In this document: positions 10,344-19,807 of the stretch, one piece after another | Layout of the letters: each line of letters opens with the position of its first letter | How positions within the stretch are numbered: the first letter of the stretch is position 1 | Assembly: GCF_000420405.1 (NCBI RefSeq) | Contig: NZ_ATUW01000001.1 | Span: 324,767 to 388,766 of the forward strand | From: Winkia neuii subsp. neuii DSM 8576 | GTDB taxonomy: Bacteria; Actinomycetota; Actinomycetes; Actinomycetales; Actinomycetaceae | DNA length: 64,000 nucleotides | Reading direction: 5' to 3' | Notes under the pieces: generated by a model | Seen by the model: the letters and a program-made list of their open reading frames with translations, nothing else | What the model was told of the DNA's origin: nothing | Database searches by the model: none | Translations under genes and position numbers: made by a program

Positions 10344-13037
10344 GTGTCTGACGAAAAAAATGATCCGAAACGCTACGCCCCGGAGGATGCCACTGACGCC
10401 TTCGGCATGTCTACGGGTGACGATGTAGCCTCGGCTGAGCTTATACCCACTAAGGCGGGCGGACGGCTCATGCAGGTCGACCTCGAGAACGAAATGCAAA
10501 AGTCCTATCTGGACTACGCAATGTCGGTAATCGTGGGGCGTGCCTTGCCCGATGTGCGCGACGGGTTCAAGCCTGTGCATAGGCGCATCCTGTACACGAT
10601 GTACGACAGCGGCTACCGCCCTAACGCGGGTTTTTCTAAGTGTATGCGCGTTGTTGGCGACGTTATGGGTAACTTCCACCCGCACGGCGACGCAGCAGTA
10701 TACGATGCGTTGGCTCGCCTAGTGCAGCCTTGGTCTATGCGCTACCCGCTGGTGGCTGGCCAGGGTAACTTCGGTTCGCCCGGCAACCTGGGTCCTGCGG
10801 CTCCCCGTTATACCGAGTGCAAGATGGCGCCTATGGCCATGGAAATGGTGCGCGACATTGACGAGGACACTGTCGATTTCATGGATAACTACGACGGCCG
10901 CTCGCGCGAACCCGTCGTATTGCCCGCGCGTTTCCCCGCCCTTTTAGCTAATGGTTCCGAAGGGATTGCTGTGGGTATGGCCACGCGGATCCCCCCGCAC
11001 AACCTGCGCGAACTAAACGATGGCATCCAGTGGTATTTGCAGCATCCGGAAGTGTCCCGCGAGGAGCTCCTCGAAGGGCTTATGGCCCGCATCAAGGGCC
11101 CTGACTTCCCAACTGGAGCAACTATTTTGGGCCGGTCGGGAATCGAAAAAGCCTACCGCACTGGGCGCGGCTCTATAGTCCAGCGCGCGGTGGTCAATGT
11201 AGAAGAAATCCACGGCCGGCAATGCCTGGTAGTAACCGAGCTGCCGTTCCAGGTGAACCCCGACAATCTGGCCGAGAAGATAGCCCAACTGGTCAAGGAT
11301 GGCCAGATTACGGGTGTGGCCGACATTCGCGACGAAACTTCGGGGCGTTCCGGCCAGCGTTTGGTAATCATTTTGAAACGCGATGCGGTGGCCAAGGTTG
11401 TTTTGAATAACCTGTACAAGCGCACTCAGCTGCAAGATTCCTTCCCGGCGAACATGTTGGCCTTGGTCGACGGCGTGCCACGTACCCTGTCGTTGGATGG
11501 TTTCATCAAACACTGGGTTGACCACCAAATTGACGTGATCCGGAGGCGCACCCAGTACCGCCTAAATAAAGCGCTTGAACGTCTACATATTTTGGATGGC
11601 TACCTGAAAGCCCTCGACATGCTGGACGAGGTTATTGCGCTGATCCGCCGCTCCCCCACTGTAGATGAGGCACGCGAAGGCCTAATGGAGTTGCTGGACG
11701 TGGATCAGATCCAGGCCGACGCAATTTTGGCTTTGCAGCTGCGCCGGCTGGCCGCCCTCGAACGGAAAAAGATTGTTGACGAGCACAACGAACTAAAGGC
11801 TCGCTGCGACGATTACCGCGACATTTTGGCCTCTGACGAGCGCCAGCGTTCAATCGTGGGCCAAGAATTGGGCCAGATTGTTGACAAGTATGGCGACGAA
11901 AGGCGCACTCAGATCCTGCCCTTTAACGGCGAGATGAGCATGGAGGACCTGATTCCCGAAGAGGACGTGGTGGTTACCATTACGCGTTCGGGCTACGCCA
12001 AGCGCACGCGCCTGGATCAGTACCGTTCCCAGCGGCGTGGTGGCAAGGGGGTGCGCGGGGCTCACTTGCGCAGCGAGGATGTGGTGGAACATTTCTTCAC
12101 CACTACCACACACGATTGGTTGCTATTCTTCACTAATTTCGGGCGCGTCTACCGCGTGAAGGGGTATGAGCTCCCCGAGGGCGGGCGCGACGCCAAGGGC
12201 CAGCATGTGGCAAACCTGTTGGCCTTTCAGCCTGACGAGCACATTTCCCAAGTGCTGCAGATAAAGAACTATGAGCAGGCTGATTACCTGGTGCTGGCCA
12301 CCAAGCGGGGTTTGGTGAAGAAGACTCGCCTTAGCGAGTACGATTCAAATCGTTCCGGGGGCATCATAGCGATCAATCTTCGCGAAGATGCCAATGGGGT
12401 GCCCGACCAGTTAGTTTCGGCGGTTCTGGCCAATGCTGAAGACGATCTGATTATGGTTTCGCGCAAGGGTCAGTCGCTGCGTTTTACCGCTTCGGACGAA
12501 GCGCTTCGCCCCACCGGGCGTGCCACTTCCGGGGTTACGGGTATGCGGTTCCGCGACAACGACGAACTGTTGGCGATGCGCCGGGTCGAGGACGAGGCGG
12601 ATCTATTTGTCCTTACCGAGGGCGGGTATGGCAAGCGTACTTCGCTGAGTGAATACCGCGTCCAAGGGCGCGGTGGCTTGGGCATCAAGGTGGCCAACTT
12701 GGTCGAGGAACGCGGCGACCTGGTGGGAGCACTGGTCGTTGGCGAGGGCGACGAGGTGATGGTCATGATGCACGGTGGCAAGGTAGTGCGTTCGCGCGTT
12801 GACGAGGTATCGCGCACCGGCCGCAACACGCAGGGAGTTATTTTCTCGCGTCCCGACAAGCGCGACTATGTGATCGGAATGACCTTGAATGCTGAAACTA
12901 TTCAAGATGAGCCCGAAGAGGACGAAAACGGTAACAAATCTGATACTGATTCGGACCAAATCGGCATAGGTGAGGGCGAAGCAGGCGAAAACCTGGCAGA
13001 ATCGGAAAACGAATCCGAAGGTGAGGAGAACAAATGA
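10344..13037 (+). CDS. gyrA: DNA gyrase subunit A
   Basis: 897 residues from GTG. Catalytic tyrosine is Tyr156 in AAPRYTE, which forms the transient bond to DNA. The quinolone-determining region reads [15 protein letters not shown]; Ala117 takes the place of E. coli Ser83, while Asp121 matches Asp87. The C-terminal DNA-wrapping domain contains a GyrA box QRRGGKG at about residue 566 and repeated blade motifs ([35 protein letters not shown]). The last 45 residues are a strongly acidic tail rich in Glu, Asn, Asp and Gly, often seen in actinobacterial GyrA. The 3' end overlaps the DUF3566 gene by four bases. Confidence 0.99.
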   Translation: MSDEKNDPKRYAPEDATDAFGMSTGDDVASAELIPTKAGGRLMQVDLENEMQKSYLDYAMSVIVGRALPDVRDGFKPVHRRILYTMYDSGYRPNAGFSKCMRVVGDVMGNFHPHGDAAVYDALARLVQPWSMRYPLVAGQGNFGSPGNLGPAAPRYTECKMAPMAMEMVRDIDEDTVDFMDNYDGRSREPVVLPARFPALLANGSEGIAVGMATRIPPHNLRELNDGIQWYLQHPEVSREELLEGLMARIKGPDFPTGATILGRSGIEKAYRTGRGSIVQRAVVNVEEIHGRQCLVVTELPFQVNPDNLAEKIAQLVKDGQITGVADIRDETSGRSGQRLVIILKRDAVAKVVLNNLYKRTQLQDSFPANMLALVDGVPRTLSLDGFIKHWVDHQIDVIRRRTQYRLNKALERLHILDGYLKALDMLDEVIALIRRSPTVDEAREGLMELLDVDQIQADAILALQLRRLAALERKKIVDEHNELKARCDDYRDILASDERQRSIVGQELGQIVDKYGDERRTQILPFNGEMSMEDLIPEEDVVVTITRSGYAKRTRLDQYRSQRRGGKGVRGAHLRSEDVVEHFFTTTTHDWLLFFTNFGRVYRVKGYELPEGGRDAKGQHVANLLAFQPDEHISQVLQIKNYEQADYLVLATKRGLVKKTRLSEYDSNRSGGIIAINLREDANGVPDQLVSAVLANAEDDLIMVSRKGQSLRFTASDEALRPTGRATSGVTGMRFRDNDELLAMRRVEDEADLFVLTEGGYGKRTSLSEYRVQGRGGLGIKVANLVEERGDLVGALVVGEGDEVMVMMHGGKVVRSRVDEVSRTGRNTQGVIFSRPDKRDYVIGMTLNAETIQDEPEEDENGNKSDTDSDQIGIGEGEAGENLAESENESEGEENK

Positions 13038-13429
13038 GCACCGACGTGGAACAGCCAGCTTCCGACGGGGCCCGTCAGGTAGACCTGGTCGTATCGCGCA
13101 TTGATCCGTGGACCATTATGAAACTGACATTTTTGCTGTCGGTGGCATTTGGTGTGGCCATGATTTTGGCCGCCCTAGTTGTTTGGCTATTGCTGAATGG
13201 GTTGCAGGTGTTTAGCTCAGTGCGCAATTTTGTCGAATCGATAGATTCCGAGAATACTTTGGGATCTTTGATTGAAATGATGAAGTTGCCGCGCGTTTTG
13301 GGCCTCACCACCGTGTTTGCAGTTTGTAACGCGGTATTGCTAACCGCGCTGGCTACCATTTCTGCGTTCCTTTACAACATTGCGGCTACTTTGGTTGGTG
13401 GCCTCAAGTTGACCTTGATGGATGAATAA
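13034..13429 (+). CDS. DUF3566 membrane protein
   Basis: 131 residues, ATG overlapping the gyrA stop (ATGA). After a polar N-terminus, [39 protein letters not shown] gives a first membrane helix (about 34-58), then a polar loop with [14 protein letters not shown], and a second hydrophobic segment (about 92-125). This layout and the [15 protein letters not shown] motif define DUF3566, a small membrane protein encoded after gyrA in most actinobacteria. Function is not established. It is cotranscribed with gyrA and followed by a strong terminator. Confidence 0.88.
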   Translation: MSTDVEQPASDGARQVDLVVSRIDPWTIMKLTFLLSVAFGVAMILAALVVWLLLNGLQVFSSVRNFVESIDSENTLGSLIEMMKLPRVLGLTTVFAVCNAVLLTALATISAFLYNIAATLVGGLKLTLMDE

Positions 13430-13439
13430 TTCTTCGCCG

Positions 13440-13478
13440 AGTGGGCCCGTACGGATTTGCCGTGCGGGCCCACTTTTT
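13440..13478 (+). terminator. Rho-independent terminator of the gyrBA-DUF3566 operon
   Basis: Arms AGTGGGCCCGTACGG (13440-13454) and CCGTGCGGGCCCACT (13460-13474) form a stem of about 15 bp with one A/G mismatch and a 5-base loop, followed by TTTT. Ten bases after the DUF3566 stop. Confidence 0.9.
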
Positions 13479-13620
13479 GCGCTGCTTGCGATCCTTTGAA
13501 GAGGCGAGGTAGTGGGCGCGCGGGGCGGCACTGTTGTGATGCCTGCAACGGAATGCGAAATTGGTTTGTCTTTGACGCCGTTCGTGGTTTATAGTCTAAC
13601 GGTGTCGCAGTTGCGACGGC

Positions 13621-13694
13621 GGGCCTATAGCTCAGTTGGTTAGAGCGCTTCCCTGATAAGGAAGAGGTCGCTGGTTCGAGTCCAGCTAGGCCCA
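13621..13694 (+). tRNA. tRNA-Ile (anticodon GAT)
   Basis: 74 bases. Acceptor GGGCCTA pairs with TAGGCCC; D-arm AGCTCAGTTGGTTAGAGC; anticodon GAT at 13655-13657 in loop CTGATAA; T-arm GCTGGTTCGAGTCCAGC. CCA is not encoded (A then CAGG follows). The gyrA-tRNA-Ile-tRNA-Ala order, without rRNA, is usual in actinobacteria. Confidence 0.98.
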
Positions 13695-13697
13695 CAG

Positions 13698-13715
13698 GCC
13701 GCGTGAGCGGCTTTT
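13698..13715 (+). terminator. Small hairpin with T-tract between the two tRNAs
   Basis: GCCGC (13698-13702), loop GTGA, GCGGC (13707-13711), then TTTT. A GNRA-type loop on a 5-bp GC stem. It could be a weak terminator or a processing structure separating tRNA-Ile from tRNA-Ala. Confidence 0.4.
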
Positions 13716-13722
13716 CTTGTAA

Positions 13723-13795
13723 GGGGCTATGGCGCAGCTGGTAGCGCATCTGCTTTGCAAGCAGAGGGTCGCGGGTTCGAGTCCCGCTAGCTCCA
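13723..13795 (+). tRNA. tRNA-Ala (anticodon TGC)
   Basis: 73 bases. Acceptor GGGGCTA pairs with TAGCTCC (one G-T wobble); anticodon TGC at 13756-13758 in loop TTTGCAA closed by TCTGC/GCAGA; T-arm GCGGGTTCGAGTCCCGC. CCA is not encoded. Starts 28 bases after tRNA-Ile. Confidence 0.98.
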
Positions 13796-13805
13796 CAGAA
13801 ATGTT

Positions 13806-13833
13806 GGTCGCTACTAGGGTAGCGGCCTTTTTT
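13806..13833 (+). terminator. Rho-independent terminator after tRNA-Ala
   Basis: GGTCGCTAC (13806-13814), loop TAGG, GTAGCGGCC (13819-13827), then TTTTTT. One T-G wobble in a 9-bp stem. Starts 10 bases after the tRNA. Confidence 0.88.
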
Positions 13834-14073
13834 GTTTGTAAATAGCTGCTGCAAGCCTAGTGCTAGGTGGGTATTTTTCGAAGTTTGGTGCGCCCTCTGC
13901 TGGATGTTACCGCTGTCGCCGGGGGTTCCCGATGCGCCCTGAACCTTCTAAGGCTTATTCCAGATGCCGCGCGTAGGATTTCCCCGCCCAAGAAACATTA
14001 AAAATTGGTTAGAACCTCTAATAATTTCCTTATTTTGTCTACAATAAATTATATCCAACAAAGAGGTACAGAC

Positions 14074-15147
14074 GTGACCGAACCTAACAAGCGCGGCCTG
14101 GACAGTATCCTGGGCCGCAACAAAGCTCCGCTGCCACACGGGCGGACCACCGGTAGGGGTGCCCGCAAGGCGGTAACTATTAATGATGTAGCGCAAGAAG
14201 CCGGGGTTGCGCCCTCGACAGTTTCTAGGACGTTTTCCCGGCCCGGGCGGGTAAATGCCGAAACCGCGGAACGGGTACGTGAGGCTGCCCGCAAGCTGGG
14301 TTACCGCACGGGCCCGGTGTCCAGAGCCGTGTCCACGCCCATCAATAAGATGTTGGCAATTGTTGTGAACGATATTTCCAACCCGTTGCTCGGCGATACG
14401 GTCAGGGGTTTTCAGGCGCGCGCAAGCAAGCTTGGCTACATGGTGATGTTGGTTGACTCTCTCGAGGATGGACCTAAGGAACGGGCCGGGGTAGAACGCG
14501 TTCTTTCTACCGCCGATGGGATTGCACTCACCTCGTCTAGAATGTCTGATTCCGCTATCCGCCAGATCATCAAAGTAAAGCCAGTGGTTACGATCAACAG
14601 GGCGGTCTCGTCAATCCCTTCGATCGTCACTGACACCAGGGCGGGAATGAAATACGCTGTTTCGCATCTTACGAGGCTGGGGCACAAACGCATTACGTAT
14701 TTGGCGGGTCCCGAAGAATCCTGGGCCGACGGAGTGCGTTGGCGTTCACTTTTGAAAGCCGCCGAACAGGCTGGGATTAGAGTCCGCCGCACCAGCCCTC
14801 AGTCTGGAAGTGTCGAGGGCGGGTATGCCGCAGGCAAGGAGTTCCTGCACGCGAAGACTACCGCGGTTATTGCCTACAACGATCTGATGGCGGCCGGGTT
14901 TGTGCGTTTCCTTCGCGACAATGGGATCCAGGTGCCGCACGAGGTGTCGGTGATAGGTATAGGCAATACTATGGCGGCGACACTCTCGTTCCCGCCGCTA
15001 ACCACGGTTGCTACGCCCGCCTACACAATGGGGGTTACAGGGGCTTCAATGTTGATAGGGCAGATCCGCAAGCACGGGGTAGCACAGGTGCCGGCAATGG
15101 TTTTGCCCATGAAGCTAATCGAGAGGGCGTCGACAGCGCAGGTATGA
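14074..15147 (+). CDS. LacI-family transcriptional regulator
   Basis: 357 residues from GTG at 14074, chosen because AAGAGG (14061-14066) is correctly spaced; the open frame extends upstream to 14005 through AT-rich sequence that looks like promoter. LacI helix-turn-helix at about residues 35-58 (TINDVAQEAGVAPSTVSRTF) with hinge helix to about 82, then a periplasmic-binding-protein-like effector domain (MLAIVVNDISNPLLGDTVRGF, VSVIGIGNTMAATLSFPPLTTV). The 32-residue extension before the HTH is longer than usual. It overlaps the dehydrogenase start by four bases, so the likely effector is a sugar alcohol or sugar acid. TTAGA-ACC-TCTAA at about 14009-14021 is a possible operator. Confidence 0.88.
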   Translation: MTEPNKRGLDSILGRNKAPLPHGRTTGRGARKAVTINDVAQEAGVAPSTVSRTFSRPGRVNAETAERVREAARKLGYRTGPVSRAVSTPINKMLAIVVNDISNPLLGDTVRGFQARASKLGYMVMLVDSLEDGPKERAGVERVLSTADGIALTSSRMSDSAIRQIIKVKPVVTINRAVSSIPSIVTDTRAGMKYAVSHLTRLGHKRITYLAGPEESWADGVRWRSLLKAAEQAGIRVRRTSPQSGSVEGGYAAGKEFLHAKTTAVIAYNDLMAAGFVRFLRDNGIQVPHEVSVIGIGNTMAATLSFPPLTTVATPAYTMGVTGASMLIGQIRKHGVAQVPAMVLPMKLIERASTAQV

Positions 15148-16493
15148 GGCGTCTAAGCCGAAGTGAGCGGGCCCGCCAGGTGCGAATTATCCACCTGGGG
15201 GTGGGTAACTTTTCCCGAGCACATTTGGCTACGTACACTGCCGAGGCTGAAACTGAGGCCGAGGCCGGGTGGGGGATTGCGGCGTTTACGGGGCGCAGCC
15301 CCAAGGCGGCGGAAAAGCTTCGCCCTCAAGGGGGGCTGTACACGTTAATTACCAGGGGAGCGCAGGGTGATTCTTTTGAGGTCATTACGTCGCTTTCACA
15401 GGTATATCCAGCTTCTGAGTCGCGGGCGTTTCTAGAGCTACTTGCGCGCCCTGAGGTTGGTGTGGTTACTACTACGGTTACTGAAGCCGGCTATTGTTTG
15501 GATTCTGCTGGCCGGTTAGACCTAGAAAACCCGCAGATCAAAGACGATTTAGAGGGCGTCAGGAAAGGGCGAGTTCCGGCCTCGATTCCCGGACGCATTT
15601 GGGCTGGGCTGCGGGCGCGCGCCAGGGCAGAGGCGGGCCCGATTACAATTTTGCCCTGCGATAATTTGGCAGAAAATGGGGCGGCAGTGCGAGCGGCTGT
15701 GGAGGGTTTTGCTTCCGCCACGGGGCTGGGGGGCTGGGGTGGTCTAGAGGTCAGTTGGGCCACCTGCATGGTGGACCGGATTACGCCAGCTACTACCCCT
15801 GCAGAGGTCGAGTTGGTGCGCGCTGAGTGTGGTTACTGTGATGCTGCCCCTGTTGTTACTGAACCGTTTAAAGAGTGGGTGATTCAGGGGGATTTTCCGG
15901 CGTCGCGGCCACGGTGGGAGTTGGCTGGGGCGAAATTCGTTTCGGATGTAAAGCCTTACGGTCAACGTAAGCTTTGGCTGTTAAACGGTTCGCATTCGCT
16001 GCTGGCCTATGCGGGTCCCATTTTGGGTTGCGACACTGTGGCTCAGGCGATTGCGCATCCTCTTCTGAAACGGTGGGTAGAGCAGTTTTGGGATCTGGCG
16101 GGGGCGTTCTTGCAGGTAGAATCGGCTGCTTACAGACGCGAATTGCTAAAGCGGTTCAGGAATCGGCGGATCCGCCATCAGTTGTCGCAGATAGCTCACG
16201 ATGGGTCAAGGAAGATCCCGGTTCGGATTGTGCCTGTCCTTGAGGCTGCCGCCACGGCTGGGGTGGATCCTACCCCGGCGCTTCGCCCTCTGGCTGCTTG
16301 GATAGCACATCTGCGTGGGATGGGAGCGCCCGTGGTGGATCCAGATGGCGGGTATTTGCGGGAACTGGTTGCGCGGCCGCCTAGTGTTGCGGTGGCGAAG
16401 ATTTTTGAATATCTTGGCCTCTCTGAGTCCCTTGTAGAGGGCGGCGAATTGGCTGAAAAGTGCGCAGCTTTAGTTTGTGAGCTCGAAGGGTAG
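15144..16493 (+). CDS. Mannitol dehydrogenase/fructuronate reductase family oxidoreductase
   Basis: 449 residues. Polyol-specific long-chain dehydrogenase family: nucleotide-binding IIHLGVGNFSRAHLATY near the N-terminus, ILPCDNLAENG and ATCMVDRITPATTP in the middle, and the catalytic K-x4-N-x2-H as Lys276, Asn281, His284 in KLWLLNGSH. These enzymes interconvert mannitol and fructose, or mannonate and fructuronate, with NAD(P). The sequence alone does not pick the substrate. ATGA overlap with the LacI gene makes a two-gene autoregulated unit. No polyol transporter or kinase lies beside it. Ends 4 bases from the convergent ABC permease gene. Confidence 0.85.
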   Translation: MRRLSRSERARQVRIIHLGVGNFSRAHLATYTAEAETEAEAGWGIAAFTGRSPKAAEKLRPQGGLYTLITRGAQGDSFEVITSLSQVYPASESRAFLELLARPEVGVVTTTVTEAGYCLDSAGRLDLENPQIKDDLEGVRKGRVPASIPGRIWAGLRARARAEAGPITILPCDNLAENGAAVRAAVEGFASATGLGGWGGLEVSWATCMVDRITPATTPAEVELVRAECGYCDAAPVVTEPFKEWVIQGDFPASRPRWELAGAKFVSDVKPYGQRKLWLLNGSHSLLAYAGPILGCDTVAQAIAHPLLKRWVEQFWDLAGAFLQVESAAYRRELLKRFRNRRIRHQLSQIAHDGSRKIPVRIVPVLEAAATAGVDPTPALRPLAAWIAHLRGMGAPVVDPDGGYLRELVARPPSVAVAKIFEYLGLSESLVEGGELAEKCAALVCELEG

Positions 16494-16497
16494 CGGT

Positions 16498-18843
16498 TTA
16501 TTCCTGTGGGGCGGATAGTTTTCTGCGGTCTTTGGGCAGGTGGAATGCTTCGGCTAGGAATATTATCGTCAGAAGCACAGGGGGGATTAGCCAAGTGTAG
16601 CCGGCACTAACCTGGTGTGGGGTGGGGCCGCGTCCGGCAACCCCGGGAGTAGACATTAGCCAGCCGATTATTGTTGAAACTATTATGGAGCAGAGGTAGG
16701 GGCTCACCTCCCGCAATCGGAGGTTACGCAGCAGGCTATCGCCCCCACCGTAGTTGTTTACAACGAATTGCAGGGCGGCGCTGCGTTTCCGCGCCAAGGT
16801 AAGACCCGTCCCTGTTAGTACGGCACTAAGGGTGAAACCCAAAGCTAAAACAGCCAAAGACAATTTGTGTAAAGACGAAGTATTCACACTAGTTGCCTCA
16901 GTGATTGCGATAGAGGGGGATACTGTTGCCGCTGCTCTTCTGAAACCAGTCTGTTGAACAATAGGTTTTGTGGCGAAATCAGGAATGTAGATTCTACGAT
17001 CGGGACCGGGAACAATTCCGGCCTGTTGCAACCGAGCATCGTTTGGATTCGCAATCCACCCGGGTAGATTTGCTTGCGTGAGGCGCGGATTTACTTTCTT
17101 ATCTAACGTAAGTGGAATAAATTTTATTATACTAAACTTTGGAGCGGATATTAACGCAATATCAAATTTGTTCCCTTGTTGAGTTTCTCCCAATTCGGGT
17201 GATATATACCCGGTGAGATCCTCACCAGGAGGGGCGCTTATCGTAAATCCGATTAAGTCCATCCATTGACGGCATGAATCGGGATTATCGGATTTATTGA
17301 AACACTGCCGATAAGTGTCGGGAACTATACGCGGCATATACCGAGACTCATCTGGCAAGGCGAAAATAATTGAGTTTCTCATTACTTCGGGGAATTGTGA
17401 TTTTAGATATGATACATGCTGGGAACTAATGTTTGCTGCAGTCAGGTAGTTGTCCCCGTCCGGTTTGCCATAATTTAAGGCGTTAGCATGCCCCTGGAAA
17501 GAAATTGCCATCAGAGTGGTAAGTGAAATAACTATTGCAACCATGGGAGTAAGGGTAAGAGTGGAGGCTGAGCTGACAATACCAGTCTCCCGTAATGGTT
17601 TGCCGATACTCACCCATGACAATGAACACGCGAGTAGGGCAGCGCCAGTTACGGCTACGATAATTGATGGGAAATACAGGATTGATGTAAGAGGAACAGC
17701 GAACCAGATTGAGATAGCGGAAATTGCTAAAAGTGCAGCTCCGAACCCTGAAATAGTTTTGAGAGATCCAGTTCCAACTCTCACTGCCGTTTTGTGGCGC
17801 CTTCTGTTGCGCGACTTATAGTAAACAAGTAATACTATGAGTGAAATAAGTATAGTCGCAAAAACTCGGATATAACAGGTATACACACTACTTGGCTCGT
17901 AGGCTGTCCAGAATTGATCGAATTTACGACCTAGGTAACCGCACAGGAGCCACATTCCTAAATGAGCGAACAAGCCGCCGAGTAGTTCTGTAGTTACTAG
18001 TGATGTGACGATAACTCCAGCAGATAAAAGCCAGGCTAATTGCTGTTTCATTCCTATAGCACGCAGCGAGCTCACTGTTTTAGCGGCAATTTTACTTACA
18101 ACAGTAGCGCTTATCACCAGAAGCGCTACGGCAGCTAACGAAAGGATTATAGACAGTACCTGCCAGCTATCGAGGAGAGTCTTTTTTTCTCCATGTAATA
18201 TATACTCTGTTGCGCTGTCCACTGAGGTAGATCGAATAGTACCGGCGTGGATGTCTTTCGAAGCATATTCTTCCTGCTCCAGATTAAGATTTGTAAACCA
18301 TAAAGTGGCTGCCTGCTGCTCCGGTGGCGGCATCTGTTTTACAGCAAATTCCTCGCTTATATGGGCAGGTAGGATTGCAATTCCTACAACTTCGAAGATA
18401 GAGTTCCCTATTTTTATTCGCTCGTTAATGTTAGCATCCAGCTTCTGTGATGTAGCTTGCGAGAGCACAATCTGGTGTTGGTTGTGTGGCCTGTGGCCTA
18501 CTATCAACTTTCCATAGGGGAAATCTCTGCCTGTCTCGATCAATGTAGTTTTCGTCGAGTGATTGGCCTTTTCTATAACATGACTAGTTCTCGCGACCGG
18601 GACTAACTTGCTGTTCTTAGCGCCTCTCAAAAGATCTGTCCGCGCTTTAGAAGTTGTGGTACCGACCTTGTATTGATATCCGCCGTAGGTTGTCTTGCAG
18701 TCGGTTTCGATGGCGTTTATGAAATTTGCGCGGAACATTCCGGAAAGGGAAGCACATGTAGAAAAGACCAGTAGGCCTACGCTTAGGATCAATGCTAGGC
18801 GGAAATGCTCTCGAAGAAAACCTATTGCAACCTTCATCCGCAT
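16498..18843 (-). CDS. FtsX/MacB-type ABC transporter permease, AT-rich and probably acquired
   Basis: 781 residues. One N-terminal membrane helix (about 12-34), a large extracytoplasmic domain (to about 230), three membrane helices of an FtsX-type core (about 235-345, with SLRAIGMKQQLAWLLSAGVIV), a further block of helices (about 360-450), a second extracytoplasmic domain, and a C-terminal FtsX-like set (about 660-770, TGLTLARKRSAALQFVVNNYGGG). This two-module layout fits exporters of peptides or lipids, including bacteriocin-resistance systems. Its ATPase partner is 8 bases upstream. Base composition is clearly richer in A+T than all neighbours, especially 17050-18450, suggesting horizontal transfer. 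Substrate unknown. Confidence 0.82.
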   Translation of the reverse strand: MRMKVAIGFLREHFRLALILSVGLLVFSTCASLSGMFRANFINAIETDCKTTYGGYQYKVGTTTSKARTDLLRGAKNSKLVPVARTSHVIEKANHSTKTTLIETGRDFPYGKLIVGHRPHNQHQIVLSQATSQKLDANINERIKIGNSIFEVVGIAILPAHISEEFAVKQMPPPEQQAATLWFTNLNLEQEEYASKDIHAGTIRSTSVDSATEYILHGEKKTLLDSWQVLSIILSLAAVALLVISATVVSKIAAKTVSSLRAIGMKQQLAWLLSAGVIVTSLVTTELLGGLFAHLGMWLLCGYLGRKFDQFWTAYEPSSVYTCYIRVFATILISLIVLLVYYKSRNRRRHKTAVRVGTGSLKTISGFGAALLAISAISIWFAVPLTSILYFPSIIVAVTGAALLACSLSWVSIGKPLRETGIVSSASTLTLTPMVAIVISLTTLMAISFQGHANALNYGKPDGDNYLTAANISSQHVSYLKSQFPEVMRNSIIFALPDESRYMPRIVPDTYRQCFNKSDNPDSCRQWMDLIGFTISAPPGEDLTGYISPELGETQQGNKFDIALISAPKFSIIKFIPLTLDKKVNPRLTQANLPGWIANPNDARLQQAGIVPGPDRRIYIPDFATKPIVQQTGFRRAAATVSPSIAITEATSVNTSSLHKLSLAVLALGFTLSAVLTGTGLTLARKRSAALQFVVNNYGGGDSLLRNLRLREVSPYLCSIIVSTIIGWLMSTPGVAGRGPTPHQVSAGYTWLIPPVLLTIIFLAEAFHLPKDRRKLSAPQE

Positions 18844-18851
18844 TGCGCGTA

Positions 18852-19511
18852 TTACCTTTTTTCGATCAGTTTGTGTTCAGATACTTCCAGCACTCTGTCT
18901 GCGGCTTTAGCCACTGCTGGATCGTGGGTGACGGTGACTATGCACACGTCTAGTTCGTGTGCTAGTTCACCGAGTAATTCGGAGATTCCGCTAGAGGATT
19001 CCTCGTCTAAGGCACCTGTTGGTTCGTCTGCCAAGATGACTTTTGGCTTGTTCGCTAAAGCTCTAGCAATTGCGACCCTTTGTGCTTCGCCCCCAGAGAG
19101 TTGGTCGGCGCGTGAGTCGGCTATATCCCCTAACCCCAGACGCTGTAATAATCGGGACGCTGTGTCAGGGTTGTGGCCGAGGGTGCCTGCAACCTGCTGA
19201 GCCAGCCGAATGTTGTCACGCGCACTGAGGTAGGGAATTAGCCGATAGTCCTGGAATACTCGGGCCAGTACCTTCCCTCGCAGGTCTTTTAGTGGAAAGT
19301 CGGAAACTGGTCTTCCCGCTATCTTCACGGTTCCCTTTTCGGGAACCAGGGAGCCGTCAAGCAGGTTTAGCAACGTAGTCTTCCCCGACCCGGAAGGGCC
19401 CATAACCACGTGAAATAAGCCGGATGCGAATTCGGCATCCATATTTGTGAAGATTGTTCGCAGTTGCCGAGCGTCGGGAAAATGGAACGATATCCCAGAA
19501 CACGTAATCAT
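18852..19511 (-). CDS. ABC transporter ATP-binding protein (LolD/MacB class)
   Basis: 219 residues. Walker A GPSGSGKTT at about 38-46, Q-loop FQDYRLIPYLSARDNI, signature LSGGEAQRVAIARAL near 138, Walker B VILADEPTGALDE near 155-167, H-loop VTVTHDP near 195. The DEPTGALD form and small size place it with ATPases that energise FtsX-type permeases such as LolCDE and MacB. First gene of a leftward pair with the permease. ATG at 19511. Confidence 0.9.
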   Translation of the reverse strand: MITCSGISFHFPDARQLRTIFTNMDAEFASGLFHVVMGPSGSGKTTLLNLLDGSLVPEKGTVKIAGRPVSDFPLKDLRGKVLARVFQDYRLIPYLSARDNIRLAQQVAGTLGHNPDTASRLLQRLGLGDIADSRADQLSGGEAQRVAIARALANKPKVILADEPTGALDEESSSGISELLGELAHELDVCIVTVTHDPAVAKAADRVLEVSEHKLIEKR

Positions 19512-19807
19512 GAATTATCCGCAGGATTATCGGTGGTCTTGGTCGGTGCGTGCGTAAGGAACGGTTTCGGGTCTCAATGCGAACTCCTTCGTTGCTTCGG
19601 GTTGCTACTGGGGCATCTTCCTTTAGTCGGGCAGAGTGAGCCCCTTGCATCACGAGAATAACAAGGTAGATTCATCGTCGCATAACGTTAAAGGACTCTA
19701 ATGCGGCGGGAAGTTCCACGCTCTCTGCGTCCAGTGGACGGCGCCAGGCGACACGGGTGGCAGCAGGAAAAATTGGGTCCTGGCACAAGCGCGATCAAGG
19801 GGTAGGG
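19512..19807. other. Intergenic region with no recognised gene
   Basis: 296 bases between the ABC ATPase (whose promoter should lie here) and the 3' end of the MprF-like gene. CGTCC-AGT-GGACG near 19727-19739 is a short hairpin without T-tract. No other feature could be supported. Confidence 0.5.
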
